DNA of 55,608 nucleotides from Sphingomonas sp. TDK1 (GTDB lineage: Bacteria; Pseudomonadota; Alphaproteobacteria; Sphingomonadales; Sphingomonadaceae). The notes below the pieces were generated by a model that was given only the letters and a program-made list of their open reading frames with translations, had not been told where the DNA came from and made no database searches. Shown here piece after piece: positions 8,070 to 17,097 of this stretch. Position numbers and translations under genes: made by a program. The stretch spans positions 1 to 55,608 of the forward strand of contig NZ_LXVY01000024.1 of the NCBI RefSeq assembly GCF_001650735.1. The letters run 5' to 3'. Numbering within the stretch: position 1 is the stretch's first letter; each line of letters starts with the position of its first letter.

Positions 8070-10634
8070 ATGGCGAAGACCGGCTTCATCGCGCGCCTGC
8101 TCGGCGATACGCGCGCACCCGATCAGGGCACGCCGTCGCACGGTGCGCCGATGCTGTCGCAGTGGCTGCCGTACCGCAGCTATGACGCGCGGCACGACCT
8201 GTTCTACCAGACCGACAGCATCGCGTTCGCGCTGGAACTCGCGCCATTGATGGGCGCGGACGAGCGCACCGGCGAGATCATCGCACAGATGCTGTCCGAG
8301 AGCGTGCCCCCCAGCGCGCGCGTCCAGTTGCTCGCCTTCCAGAGCCCGCGCGTGGGCGCGCTGATCGCGCAATATGCGCTGCCGCGCTACAAGGCGGGCG
8401 GCATCCATCGCAAGATCGCCGAGCGGCGATCGGCGTTCCTGCGCCACGGCGCATGGGTGTCGATGTCGAAGGACGGACCGTTCCACGTCCGCAACCATCG
8501 CATCTTCCTGTCGGTCTCGATCCGCAGCGGCAAGGCGACGCCCGAGGAGCTGACCGGCGTTCGCGACAGCATCGTCTCGACCCTGCAGTCGATCGACATG
8601 CCGGCAACCCGGCTGAAGCCGGTCGATCTGATCGCGCTGATCGACGACATCACCGCGCCGGCGTTCGACGTCTCCGACCACGTCTCGGAATATTCGGACC
8701 TCGATCCGATCGCCGACCAGTGCGTGCGGCGCGACGTCCAGACCGTCGTCCAGGCCGACCGCCTGCTGGTGTCGGTCGAGCCGCTGCGCGCGGTGACGAA
8801 CCTGTCGGGCGAGACGCAGTATCAGGAGATTCGGCCCGACACGTTCGACTATCGCTTCTTCTCGGTCAGGAACCTGCCGAACCGCTGGGCGCCGTGGGAC
8901 GTGCAGAAGCTGATCGGCGACATGTTCTCCGACAAGCTGCGTCCGGGGTGCCCGACGCTCACGTCGCTGTGCCTGTGTTACCAGGACGAACAGGCCGCCT
9001 CGTCGAAGGCCGGTTACAAGTTCATGCGCACGTCGAGCCTCGCGGACTCGAAGTCGGCGCGGCTGCTCCCGCAGCTGAAGGACCAGAGCCGCGAATGGGA
9101 GCATGTCACCCAGGAATTGCGCCTCGGCAAGAAGCTGGTGCAGGCCTATTATGCGGTCGGCATCATCAGCCCGAAGGGGCAGGGTGACGCCAACGAGCGC
9201 ACCGTCAAGTCGATGTACAAGGCGGCCGGTTGGGACCTGCTCGACGAGCGGTTCCTCCAGATCATGGCGTTCATGTCGTGCCTGCCGATGACGCTGGGCA
9301 ACGGGCTCGACAGCGACCTGAAGCGCATGAAGCGGCTGCGCACGATGCTGACCTCGACCGCGGCGAACATGCTGCCGATCCAGGGCGAGTATCTCGGCGG
9401 GCATCTGCCGCACCTGATGTTCATCGGGCGGCGCGGCCAGCCCTTCTTCTGGTCGCCATTCGAGAACAAGGCGGGCAACCACAATGTCGCGGTGTTCGGC
9501 AAGTCCGGCTCGGGCAAGTCGGTCGCGCTGCAGGAGTTGTGCGCGGCGTTCGCCGGCGTGGGCGCGAAGATCATCGTGATCGATGACGGCCGCTCGTTCG
9601 AGCATATGGCCAAGAGCCTGGGCGGCAACTTCGTCGAGTTTCGCCTACGCGACGGGTTCAGCCTCAATCCGTTCTCGATGATCGACGAGACGCTGGTGGC
9701 GCAGGACGAGGACTATCTCGTCGACGCGCTCGCAATGCTCAAGTCGATCATCGGGCAGATGGGCCGGCACATCGACAAGCTCAACGACACCGAGCGCGGC
9801 CTGATCGACCGCGCGGTCAACCAGGTGTGGGAGGCCAAGGGCAGGGGAGGGTGCGTCGACGACGTGATCGAGGCGCTCGGCTCCGACGGCTCGGTGCAGG
9901 GCACGGATCTCGCGATTGCGATGTTCCCGTTCTCGGGCAAGGGCACCTACGGCAGCTTCTTCACCGGCGAGGCGTCGGTGGACATGTCGAACGCGCTGAC
10001 CGTGTTCGAGCTCTCGGACCTGTCGAGCCGCGAGGAACTGCGCTCGGTCGTGCTGACTGCGATCATGTTCATGTCGTCGCAGACGATGCGCCGGATGGAT
10101 CGCCAGATCCCCAAGGCGCTGCTAATCGACGAGGCGTGGCAGATGCTGCGCGGCGGGTCGATGGCCGATTTCGTCGAGACCTACAGCCGTACCTGCCGCA
10201 AATATGGCGCGTCGCTCATCACCGCGACGCAGTCTCTCAACGACTATTACAAGTCGGAAGGCAGCCTTGCGGCGCTGGAGAACTCCGACTGGTCGGTCAT
10301 CCTGATGCAGAAACCCGACACGATCTCGGATTTCCAGAAGCACGGCCGCTTCGACATGGACCCCTACACCGAAAGCCTGCTGCGTTCCTTGAAGCGCAAC
10401 GGCGCGGAATATTCCGACATCCTCATCAAGGGGCCGGAATCGATGGCGGTCGGGCGGCTCGTCCTCGATAAATATTCGGCGACGCTCTATTCCTCGAGCC
10501 CGCAGACCTTCGCCGATATCGAGCATCTGATCGAGCTCGGCTGCTCGATGGACGAGGCGATCGAGCGCGTCGCCTTCCCCGAGGAATATCGAGACAATCC
10601 TCCGGGCGAGCCCTGGGTGGAGGCGGCGGAATGA
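8070..10634 (+). CDS. traC: TraC, VirB4-family ATPase
   Basis: 854 residues from the ATG at 8070 (a longer frame goes back to 7722 but overlaps traV). The N-terminal TraC domain (about 1-440) is followed by a P-loop ATPase domain: Walker A GKSGSGKS at residues 477-484, Walker B LLIDEAW with D687-E688, and later the ATQSLNDYY sensor region. TraC powers pilus assembly and substrate transfer from the inner-membrane face of the channel. It begins 5 bases after traV and its stop overlaps the next gene (ATGA). Confidence 0.93.
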   Translation: MAKTGFIARLLGDTRAPDQGTPSHGAPMLSQWLPYRSYDARHDLFYQTDSIAFALELAPLMGADERTGEIIAQMLSESVPPSARVQLLAFQSPRVGALIAQYALPRYKAGGIHRKIAERRSAFLRHGAWVSMSKDGPFHVRNHRIFLSVSIRSGKATPEELTGVRDSIVSTLQSIDMPATRLKPVDLIALIDDITAPAFDVSDHVSEYSDLDPIADQCVRRDVQTVVQADRLLVSVEPLRAVTNLSGETQYQEIRPDTFDYRFFSVRNLPNRWAPWDVQKLIGDMFSDKLRPGCPTLTSLCLCYQDEQAASSKAGYKFMRTSSLADSKSARLLPQLKDQSREWEHVTQELRLGKKLVQAYYAVGIISPKGQGDANERTVKSMYKAAGWDLLDERFLQIMAFMSCLPMTLGNGLDSDLKRMKRLRTMLTSTAANMLPIQGEYLGGHLPHLMFIGRRGQPFFWSPFENKAGNHNVAVFGKSGSGKSVALQELCAAFAGVGAKIIVIDDGRSFEHMAKSLGGNFVEFRLRDGFSLNPFSMIDETLVAQDEDYLVDALAMLKSIIGQMGRHIDKLNDTERGLIDRAVNQVWEAKGRGGCVDDVIEALGSDGSVQGTDLAIAMFPFSGKGTYGSFFTGEASVDMSNALTVFELSDLSSREELRSVVLTAIMFMSSQTMRRMDRQIPKALLIDEAWQMLRGGSMADFVETYSRTCRKYGASLITATQSLNDYYKSEGSLAALENSDWSVILMQKPDTISDFQKHGRFDMDPYTESLLRSLKRNGAEYSDILIKGPESMAVGRLVLDKYSATLYSSSPQTFADIEHLIELGCSMDEAIERVAFPEEYRDNPPGEPWVEAAE

Positions 10635-11005
10635 ACGCCTTCACGCATGAGCGCGACTGGCACGCGCCGGCTGCGACCGACTGGAAACGCACGGGCACGC
10701 GCGCGATCGGCGACGCCTGCTATATCCTGCTGCGCGTGTCGGGCTGGATGGCGATGACGCTGCTCGCGACCTTCGGTGTCGCGATCCTGTTCTTCCTGAT
10801 GCTCGGCGACTTCACCGCGCTCGGCTTCTTCTCGCAGGTCGCCAACCTCGGCACGCGCTTCGTCGCGGCCGACCAGGCGCGCCGCGCGGCGTTCGGCGAC
10901 CAGCTGTTCGTCGTGTGGCTGGTCGCGTTCGGCATCGTCGCCGTGACCCGCGTGCGCCTGCTCGGCGCGATCATCACTTCCACGAAAGGCCCCCGTCATG
11001 GTTGA
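10631..11005 (+). CDS. Small inner-membrane protein in the tra operon
   Basis: 124 residues. A polar N-terminus is followed by two hydrophobic spans (SGWMAMTLLATFGVAILFFLML at about 37-58 and QLFVVWLVAFGIVAVTRVRLLGAII near 95-118), with a basic C-terminus. I do not recognise the family. It overlaps traC by ATGA, and its last 8 bases overlap trbI, so it is translated with both. It is probably an inner-membrane accessory of the channel specific to this branch of F-type systems. Confidence 0.75.
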   Translation: MNAFTHERDWHAPAATDWKRTGTRAIGDACYILLRVSGWMAMTLLATFGVAILFFLMLGDFTALGFFSQVANLGTRFVAADQARRAAFGDQLFVVWLVAFGIVAVTRVRLLGAIITSTKGPRHG

Positions 11006-11678
11006 TGTTCTCGATCGTCCCGAGGCCGCGTCCGCGGCGGTGGAACCGTCCGCCCCGGCGCCGGCACCCCGTGAGGACGCGGCCGGCGCGGCACCGCGGC
11101 GTCCGGTCGCGGACAAGGTAGACCGACGCAAGCCGCAGGGGCTGCCCGTCATCGCCTATGTCGCGGTCGCGCTGGCGGTCGCGGTGCTGCTGTGGGGGGC
11201 GTGGGTGACCAAGCATCTCCTGGCCCCGCCCGCGACCGTGCCGATGGCGAGCGTCCGGCTCGAAGGCATCGTCTCGGAATATGTCCAGGCGCAGAGCCAC
11301 AGCAATGGTCAGCCCCAGCAGGTGGCCGCGCAGACCCAGGCGTTCATGTCGGCGCTCGACGACGAGATGAAGAAGGTCGGCGCGAGCGGCACCACTGTCC
11401 TCGTCGGCGAGGCGGTGCTGTCGAAGAACGTCCCCGATATCACCGACCAGATCCGCCGCGCGGTCTTCGCGCGTGTGCCGCTCCCCGCGGCCGCGCCGAA
11501 CGCCCCGGCCGGTCCCGCGGTCGGTGCGATGCTTCCCCAGGCCTCCGGGAACGTCGCGCCGGCCGCGCCAGGGGCGGCGGTCCCGACCGCTTCGCCGTTC
11601 GGGCCTGCGCCGGTCTCGCCGGTCGAGGCGACGGTCACCCAGTCCGCGCCGGGAGGGGTCGATGGCAGCGGCAACTGA
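10998..11678 (+). CDS. trbI: TrbI (F-type) inner-membrane protein
   Basis: 226 residues (F TrbI: 128, so long). The Pro/Ala-rich cytoplasmic N-terminus is followed by one span (VIAYVAVALAVAVLLWGAWVT, about 49-69). The conserved periplasmic TrbI domain follows (VRLEGIVSEYVQAQ ... GTTVLVGEAVLSKNVPDIT). A disordered Pro/Ala tail of about 55 residues is extra. F TrbI influences pilus retraction and length. It overlaps the genes on both sides. Confidence 0.82.
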   Translation: MVDVLDRPEAASAAVEPSAPAPAPREDAAGAAPRRPVADKVDRRKPQGLPVIAYVAVALAVAVLLWGAWVTKHLLAPPATVPMASVRLEGIVSEYVQAQSHSNGQPQQVAAQTQAFMSALDDEMKKVGASGTTVLVGEAVLSKNVPDITDQIRRAVFARVPLPAAAPNAPAGPAVGAMLPQASGNVAPAAPGAAVPTASPFGPAPVSPVEATVTQSAPGGVDGSGN

Positions 11679-12255
11679 GGCGCTGGCGCGGGTCGGTCAT
11701 GCGGCCCACACGGCGGTTGACGTCGCCGGGGACCGCGCGGCCCGAAAGGCGCTGATCGTCAAGCGGGTCCGCCAGTGGAGCGCGGTCGCGCTGCTCGGGA
11801 TCGTGTGGGGCGGCTACAACTCGATCGCGGCGTGGCGCGAGACCCACGCCTTCATGATAAACGCCAGCGAGAGCCTCCCCAACTGGGCGTTCTTCATCCA
11901 GCGCGGCCGCGTACCCGCGAAGGGCGACTATGTGTTCTTCGCGCCGCCCGAGGGCGAGCTGGTGCGCCGCCACTTTGGACCGGATTCGGGACCGTTCGGC
12001 AAGCGCGTGATCGGCGAGGCCGGCGCGCTGGTCGAGCATCGCGGGGAATGGGTCTATGTCGACGGCGTTCGCGTCGCCCACATGAAGCCGCGCTCGCGTT
12101 TCGGCGAAGTGCTGACGCCGGGGCCGGTCGGACGGGTGCCCGAAGGTTGCTATTATGTCGGCACCGCGCACCCCGACGGGTTCGACAGCCGCTACGGCGA
12201 GATCGGCTTCGCCTGCGCGAAGCAGATCATCGGCACCGGGACACCCATCCTGTGA
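11662..12255 (+). CDS. S26-family signal peptidase, RP4 TraF/TrhF type
   Basis: 197 residues from the ATG at 11662, preceded by gggagggg. One membrane span (AVALLGIVWGGYNSIAAW) anchors a periplasmic S26 domain. The catalytic serine lies in NASESLPNWAFF, and the general-base lysine in PFGKRVIGEAG; the substrate-binding strand (GDYVFFAPP) and late GCYYVGTAHPDGFDSRYGE box are present. RP4 TraF and R27 TrhF, of this type, mature and cyclise pilin. The gene overlaps the end of trbI by 17 bases and traW by GTGA. Confidence 0.85.
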   Translation: MAAATEALARVGHAAHTAVDVAGDRAARKALIVKRVRQWSAVALLGIVWGGYNSIAAWRETHAFMINASESLPNWAFFIQRGRVPAKGDYVFFAPPEGELVRRHFGPDSGPFGKRVIGEAGALVEHRGEWVYVDGVRVAHMKPRSRFGEVLTPGPVGRVPEGCYYVGTAHPDGFDSRYGEIGFACAKQIIGTGTPIL

Positions 12256-12911
12256 TCCGGCGCGCGGGCCTCTTCGGTGGAACGCTGGGCGTGGCGCTGG
12301 TCGCCTCGTCGTCCTGGCCGGTCGTGCAGGGCGCGCTCGCAAAGGATCACGGCGTGATGGGCCAGACCTGGGCGATCGCCGAGCCGGACCTGCTGGCGAC
12401 GATCGACACCAGGCTCAAGACGCTGCAGGCCAATGGCGGCATCGAGCGTATGCAGACGGCGCTCCGCGAGAAGACCGAGGAGCGCGTGCGCAACCCGATT
12501 CCGGTCGCCGGCATCGGCGCGGTGCGCGAGAGCCGCAGCTGGACGTTCGACCCGACGATCGTGCTCGATCAGGATATCCAGGACCAGAAGGGCCGGCTCG
12601 TCGCGCGCGCCGGGCAGCGCGTCAATCCGCTCTCGTTCGTCGCGATGAAGACCGACCTCGTGTTCATCGACGGCCGTGACGATGCGCAGGTCGACTGGGC
12701 GCTGAAGCGGTGGACCGCGCAGAATGCCAAGATCATCTTCGTCGCCGGCTCGCCGTTCAACCGTATGGGCGAGAAGAAGCGCCGCTTCTTCTTCGACCAG
12801 CAGGGCAAGCTCACCAGCCATTTCGGGATCGCGCGCGTCCCCGCCGTGGTCGAACCGGCGGGCCAGGTGCTCAAGATCAGCGAGATCGAGATGCCGGGAG
12901 CGGGCGCATGA
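12252..12911 (+). CDS. traW: TraW, periplasmic pilus assembly protein
   Basis: 219 residues from the GTG at 12252, which overlaps the preceding stop (GTGA). A signal-type N-terminus ends near VQGALA|KDHG. The mature part begins DHGVMGQTWAIAEPDLL, a strongly conserved TraW start, and includes RSWTFDPTIVLDQDIQDQKG. TraW acts with TraU and TrbC in the periplasm during F-pilus assembly. It overlaps the next small gene by ATGA. Confidence 0.9.
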   Translation: MIRRAGLFGGTLGVALVASSSWPVVQGALAKDHGVMGQTWAIAEPDLLATIDTRLKTLQANGGIERMQTALREKTEERVRNPIPVAGIGAVRESRSWTFDPTIVLDQDIQDQKGRLVARAGQRVNPLSFVAMKTDLVFIDGRDDAQVDWALKRWTAQNAKIIFVAGSPFNRMGEKKRRFFFDQQGKLTSHFGIARVPAVVEPAGQVLKISEIEMPGAGA

Positions 12912-13195
12912 TGTGGCTCGACATGCTCAGGACGCCGATGGCCGCGCCCGAGACGCCGGCCCTCAAGGCGATGCGGCTCGCGATCCTGTGGTCGGCGATC
13001 GCGCTGGCGACCGCCATCTGCGCGTTGCAGCCGCTGCGCGCCGCGCTCGGCGCCGGGGCAGGGGGCGCGCTTGCCGGACTGGTGATGGCGCTGGTCGTGC
13101 TCGTGCCGGTCTATGTGATTGCCAAGAACCGCGCCGATAACGCCTTCCTCGACGCGAGCCTCGCGGCGCAGCCGGACGGGGAGGGCAGGGCATGA
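12908..13195 (+). CDS. Small membrane protein between traW and traU
   Basis: 95 residues with two hydrophobic segments (AMRLAILWSAIALATAICAL at about 21-40 and GALAGLVMALVVLVPVYVIAK at about 54-74) and a polar C-terminus. I do not recognise it. It is joined by ATGA overlaps to both traW and traU, so it belongs to the operon. It occupies the position where some F-type clusters have small accessory genes. Confidence 0.75.
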   Translation: MMWLDMLRTPMAAPETPALKAMRLAILWSAIALATAICALQPLRAALGAGAGGALAGLVMALVVLVPVYVIAKNRADNAFLDASLAAQPDGEGRA

Positions 13196-14205
13196 TCCGC
13201 CGCCTGCTCGCTCTGTTCGGCATGATTGCCGCGTTCGCGCTGCTGCCGGCGCCGGCGAGCGCGCTCCCGGCCAACTGCACCGGCAAGTTCGTCAACCCGA
13301 TCACCGACGTCTGCTGGTCGTGTCTGTTCCCGCTGTCGGTGGGCGGGGCGCACATCTGGCCGGGAAGCCGACCCGACACCAAGAACCCGAGCCTGCCGGT
13401 CTGCGCATGCGGTTCGCCGATCCCGCGCATCGGCATCTCGATCGGCTTCTGGGAGCCGGCGCGGCTCGTCGATGTGACCACAAAGCCGTGGTGTTTCCCG
13501 AACCTGGGCGGGCTTCGCCTCAATCCGGGGCTCGATATCGGGCAGGGGCAGTATACCGGCCCGCTCATCAAGGGCGGGGCGACCCAGGCCAGCGCCAACT
13601 GGCAGGCGCATTATTACGTCTATCCCTTGCTCTACTGGATGGAGATCCTGACCGACTTCCTGTGCTTCGAGCAGGCCTCGTTCGACGTCGCCTACATGAC
13701 CGAGATCGATCCCTTGTGGAACGACGACGTGCTGACCACGCTCATCAACCCCGAGGTCGCGCTGTTCAACAATCCGATCGCGGTCGCCGCCTGCGCGGCC
13801 GACTGCGTGGCGGCGAGCGCTAAGCTGCCGATCGACCCGATGTTCTGGTGCTCGGGCTGCAACGGCTCGATGTTCCCGATGAACGGCAACATCGCGGCGC
13901 ATAATTCGCCGGTCCAGTCTTCGCGCCTCGCAGCCGAGCGGCTGCTGTTCAAGATGCACCGGCAGGGGCTGGCCTGGGGCACCGCGGGATCGAAGGCGCT
14001 CTGCAACAAGTACGTCATGCCGATCCTGAAGAAGTCGCAATACCGCATCCAGATGACCAACCCGACGCCCACGGTGAGCGGCAAATATGCCTGCTCGCCG
14101 ATCGGCGCGACGACGCTCCCGCCCGATGCGGGCCGGGCCTTCCCCGTCAAGGGCGAGGACTTCGGCTACCTGCTCTGGCGCAAGCGCAACTGCTGCATGC
14201 TGTGA
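13192..14205 (+). CDS. traU: TraU, Cys-rich pilus assembly protein
   Basis: 337 residues (F TraU: 330). A signal peptide ending PAPASA|LPA precedes a Cys-rich periplasmic chain with family hallmarks: CTGKFVNPITDVCWSCLFP, WGTAGSKALCNKYVMPILKKS near the C-terminus and the RKRNCCML end. TraU is needed for DNA transfer and pilus extension in F. Its many cysteines make it a probable substrate of the DsbC-like protein in the same operon. The start overlaps the previous gene (ATGA); trbC begins 9 bases after the stop. Confidence 0.93.
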   Translation: MIRRLLALFGMIAAFALLPAPASALPANCTGKFVNPITDVCWSCLFPLSVGGAHIWPGSRPDTKNPSLPVCACGSPIPRIGISIGFWEPARLVDVTTKPWCFPNLGGLRLNPGLDIGQGQYTGPLIKGGATQASANWQAHYYVYPLLYWMEILTDFLCFEQASFDVAYMTEIDPLWNDDVLTTLINPEVALFNNPIAVAACAADCVAASAKLPIDPMFWCSGCNGSMFPMNGNIAAHNSPVQSSRLAAERLLFKMHRQGLAWGTAGSKALCNKYVMPILKKSQYRIQMTNPTPTVSGKYACSPIGATTLPPDAGRAFPVKGEDFGYLLWRKRNCCML

Positions 14206-14214
14206 GGACCTGAC

Positions 14215-14958
14215 ATGAAGAAGTTCCTCCTCTCCGCGCTCGCCATTGCCTCGATCGGGACCGGCTGCGCGGTTCTCGCCCAGACCGTCGAGGGGCTCGA
14301 TCTCGACGCGATCCGCGCGCGATCGGCCAAGTCCGAACAGGACGCGACCGCGCTGGTGAACGAGGTAGAGCGGCGCGGCGACGCGTTCCGCAAGGATGCG
14401 CAGACCGTCCAGGCGGTCGCGCTGGAACAGATGCGCACGATCGACAAGGCGAGCCTGCCCACGGGGCCGGCGGGGGCGGTCGACTTCGACGAGATGATCC
14501 AGGCCGCCTCGACCAACCTCAAGGAGAACCAGGGCACCGCGCCGCAGTTCATGGTGTTCGTGTCCACCTCGATGCCCGAACAGGCGCTGAAGCGTATCAT
14601 CGCCGATACCTCGGCCGCGGGCGGTGTCGTGGTGTTCCGTGGCTTCCCCGGCAATTCGGGGAAGGCGTTCATCGCCGCGCTCTCCAAGGTGGTTGAAAAG
14701 GACCAGCAGTTCGCCTCGATCGGGATCGACCCGCGCCTGTTCCGCGCGTTCGATGTGACCGCGGTCCCGACGATGGTAGTCTCGTCGAGCGATTTCACCC
14801 CGTGCGACGGTCTCACCTGCAAGACGACGCCGCCTCCGTTCGACCGCATCGAGGGCAACGTCACCGTGCGCTACGCGCTGGAGACGTTCGCTGGCAAGAA
14901 CGGTCCCGGCGCGCTGGTCGCGCGGACCGCGCTCGCCAATCTCGGCCGGAATCCCTGA
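14215..14958 (+). CDS. trbC: TrbC (F-type) periplasmic assembly protein
   Basis: 247 residues (F TrbC: 212). A signal peptide ends near GCAVLAQ. A helical spacer (residues about 30-95) precedes the TrbC domain, a redox-inactive thioredoxin-like fold: FMVFVSTSMPEQALKRIIAD, GGVVVFRGFPGN, VTAVPTMVV. No CxxC is present, as expected for TrbC. In F it works together with TraW, whose homologue is encoded upstream here. Confidence 0.9.
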   Translation: MKKFLLSALAIASIGTGCAVLAQTVEGLDLDAIRARSAKSEQDATALVNEVERRGDAFRKDAQTVQAVALEQMRTIDKASLPTGPAGAVDFDEMIQAASTNLKENQGTAPQFMVFVSTSMPEQALKRIIADTSAAGGVVVFRGFPGNSGKAFIAALSKVVEKDQQFASIGIDPRLFRAFDVTAVPTMVVSSSDFTPCDGLTCKTTPPPFDRIEGNVTVRYALETFAGKNGPGALVARTALANLGRNP

Positions 14959-14961
14959 ACC

Positions 14962-17097
14962 ATGCGGGGGGGCCGCCTCCTGATCGGTCTCCTCGCGCCG
15001 GTCCTGGCAGCGCAGGCGCTCGCCCAGGCCCAGTCCACCCAGCAGGGCCAGCAGGGCGTCGGCGACTTCTACGGCCTGGGCGACTACACCTACTTCAGCG
15101 ACACGACCCCCAAGCCCACCCCGACCCCCACACCCACATCCGCGCCGGTCGCCAGGACGACGGTGACCAGCGTCGCCGAGCCGAGCGCGGCTCCCGCGCG
15201 GACCACCGCCAGCACGGCCCGCACGGTTCAGCCCGCAGCGTCGAGCAATGCTGTCGCGGCCGAGCCGAGCGCGCAGTCGAGCAGTTCGACCTACACCTAT
15301 CCCAAAGGGGACATGGCGGCGGCACGCGCCGCGGCGAAGGCGCTGGCGACCCCGGCGCGACAGGCATCGGGCGGCATCATCTCCTCGACCGACCTTCCCT
15401 CGACCATCCCTGGCTTCAGCAGCGGCACGCAGCCCGGCGAAGCCTATGCCGACGATCCCGACGCGCTGATCGCGGCGGGCGGGTCGGCTGCGGGTGCTAA
15501 CGAGGCATGGCAGCTGGTCACCGATCCGGGCCGCAAGGTCGTGACCGTGCCCGCCGGCGACCTCACGCGCGCGCAGGACGTCGAGAAGGACCCCAACAGC
15601 TATCTGGCCGGTCAGTCGGTGGGCGGTGTCGATAGCAGCTGCAAGCCGCTGCCGCCCAATGGCACCACCGATTATTACGAGGCGACCTGCAACAAGGGCG
15701 CGAAGCTCGAGGAAACGCCTGCGACCTGCACCGGCAGGATGGACCCGGTAATCGTCGATACGCTCAGGTACTTCTACTACGGCGTGCGCGACCAGAACGA
15801 GGGCCAGGGGTTCGCGCGCAACAGCGTCATGCAGGCCAAGGTCAGCGCCGGCCTGTGCCGGGTCGAGGCGGGGACGCCGCATATCTGCGATGCGCAGATC
15901 GAATTGGGGGCGGGCGGCGGCAACGTCGAGTCCTATCGCAAATGGTGCAAGAAGCAGTCGTCGATGCGCACCAACGCGCAGCTCTATTCCTGCTCGGCCG
16001 AAATACCCCAGGCCGAGATCCCGGCCCACCAGAATTACGCGACCGGCACGGTGTATCTCAGGAAGGAAGGCACGCGCGAGGTCACGCTGACGCGCAATGA
16101 GGGAAGCTGTCCGGCGCTGGTGTCCGACACCGCCTGCACCGCGACCGGCCCGGAGGTCTGCACCGAGGGGCCTGAGACGCGGATCATCGACGGTGTGTCG
16201 GTCACGGCATCGTGCTGGGCGTGGTCGCGGCCGTTCACCTGTCAGCGCATCACCCAGGCGTCCGATTGCAGCGATCTGGAGAACGGCGGGAAATGCACCT
16301 TCCTGCGTGACGAGTGCCTCGACGATCCGCAGTCCGGTCCGTGCCAGGTCACGACGAAGGTCTACAAATGCCCGGTCCCGACGCCGCCTTCGACCGGTCC
16401 CAAGCAATATATCTGCGGTGATGACGTCTATTGCATCGACGGCGAATGCGAACCGGTCGAGCGCGAGGCGTCGACCGAGTTCAAGGACGCCGTGGTCGGG
16501 CTGCACGCGCTGGGCCAGGCCAATGCCGAGTTCGATCCCGATACGCTGACGCTGTTCTCGGGCAAGCGGCAGACCTGCCACAAGCCGGTGTTCGGACTGG
16601 TCAACTGCTGCGCGGGCAAGGCGTCGGGCCTCATCACGACCGCTGCCGGCGCGGCCGCGATCGCGGGCGGGCCGGTGGCGATCGCCGCGCTCGCGACGCC
16701 GTTCCTGACGATGTTCATGTGCTCGAACGACGAGAAGCTGCTCGACGTGCAGGACCGGATGGGGATGTGCCACAAGCTGGGCGAATATTGCTCGGACAAG
16801 GTGCTGGGCATCTGCACCTCCAAGAAGACGGCCTATTGCTGCTTCGAGAGCAAGCTGTCGCGCATCCTGCAGGAACAGGGTCGCCCGCAGATCAACAAGC
16901 CGTGGGGCAGCGCCAAGAAGGAAACCTGCAAGGGGTTCACGCTCGACGAATTCTCGCGCCTCGATCTGTCGGTGATGGATTTCACCGAGGTCTATGCCGA
17001 GTTCGTCGACGCCGCGAAGCTGCCCGACGAGATCGAAACCTCACGCCAGATCCAGGAGCGGATCAAGGCCTATTACGAGGCGAAGAAGAACCAATGA
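14962..17097 (+). CDS. traN: TraN, outer-membrane mating-pair stabilisation protein
   Basis: 711 residues (F TraN: 602). A signal peptide (ending near AAQALAQ) is followed by a low-complexity Thr/Pro/Ala region (about 50-200) and a large Cys-rich region (about 230-700) with many spaced cysteines (CKPLPPNGTTDYYEATCNKG, YICGDDVYCIDGEC, FGLVNCCAGKAS). TraN is the adhesin that stabilises contact with the recipient and is the largest likely client of the DsbC homologue. The stop overlaps the next start (ATGA). Confidence 0.9.
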   Translation: MRGGRLLIGLLAPVLAAQALAQAQSTQQGQQGVGDFYGLGDYTYFSDTTPKPTPTPTPTSAPVARTTVTSVAEPSAAPARTTASTARTVQPAASSNAVAAEPSAQSSSSTYTYPKGDMAAARAAAKALATPARQASGGIISSTDLPSTIPGFSSGTQPGEAYADDPDALIAAGGSAAGANEAWQLVTDPGRKVVTVPAGDLTRAQDVEKDPNSYLAGQSVGGVDSSCKPLPPNGTTDYYEATCNKGAKLEETPATCTGRMDPVIVDTLRYFYYGVRDQNEGQGFARNSVMQAKVSAGLCRVEAGTPHICDAQIELGAGGGNVESYRKWCKKQSSMRTNAQLYSCSAEIPQAEIPAHQNYATGTVYLRKEGTREVTLTRNEGSCPALVSDTACTATGPEVCTEGPETRIIDGVSVTASCWAWSRPFTCQRITQASDCSDLENGGKCTFLRDECLDDPQSGPCQVTTKVYKCPVPTPPSTGPKQYICGDDVYCIDGECEPVEREASTEFKDAVVGLHALGQANAEFDPDTLTLFSGKRQTCHKPVFGLVNCCAGKASGLITTAAGAAAIAGGPVAIAALATPFLTMFMCSNDEKLLDVQDRMGMCHKLGEYCSDKVLGICTSKKTAYCCFESKLSRILQEQGRPQINKPWGSAKKETCKGFTLDEFSRLDLSVMDFTEVYAEFVDAAKLPDEIETSRQIQERIKAYYEAKKNQ

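Noticed and set aside
15000..15280. Low-complexity Pro/Thr/Ala stretch in traN as a tandem repeat or CRISPR-like array
   Set aside because: The repetition is at amino-acid level only, with no regular DNA unit or spacers. No CRISPR array was seen anywhere in the window.
13111..16773. A 1220-codon minus-strand frame opposite traU, trbC and traN
   Set aside because: It is an antisense frame produced by GC-rich codon usage, full of Arg and His without domains, while the plus strand encodes well-known Tra proteins.
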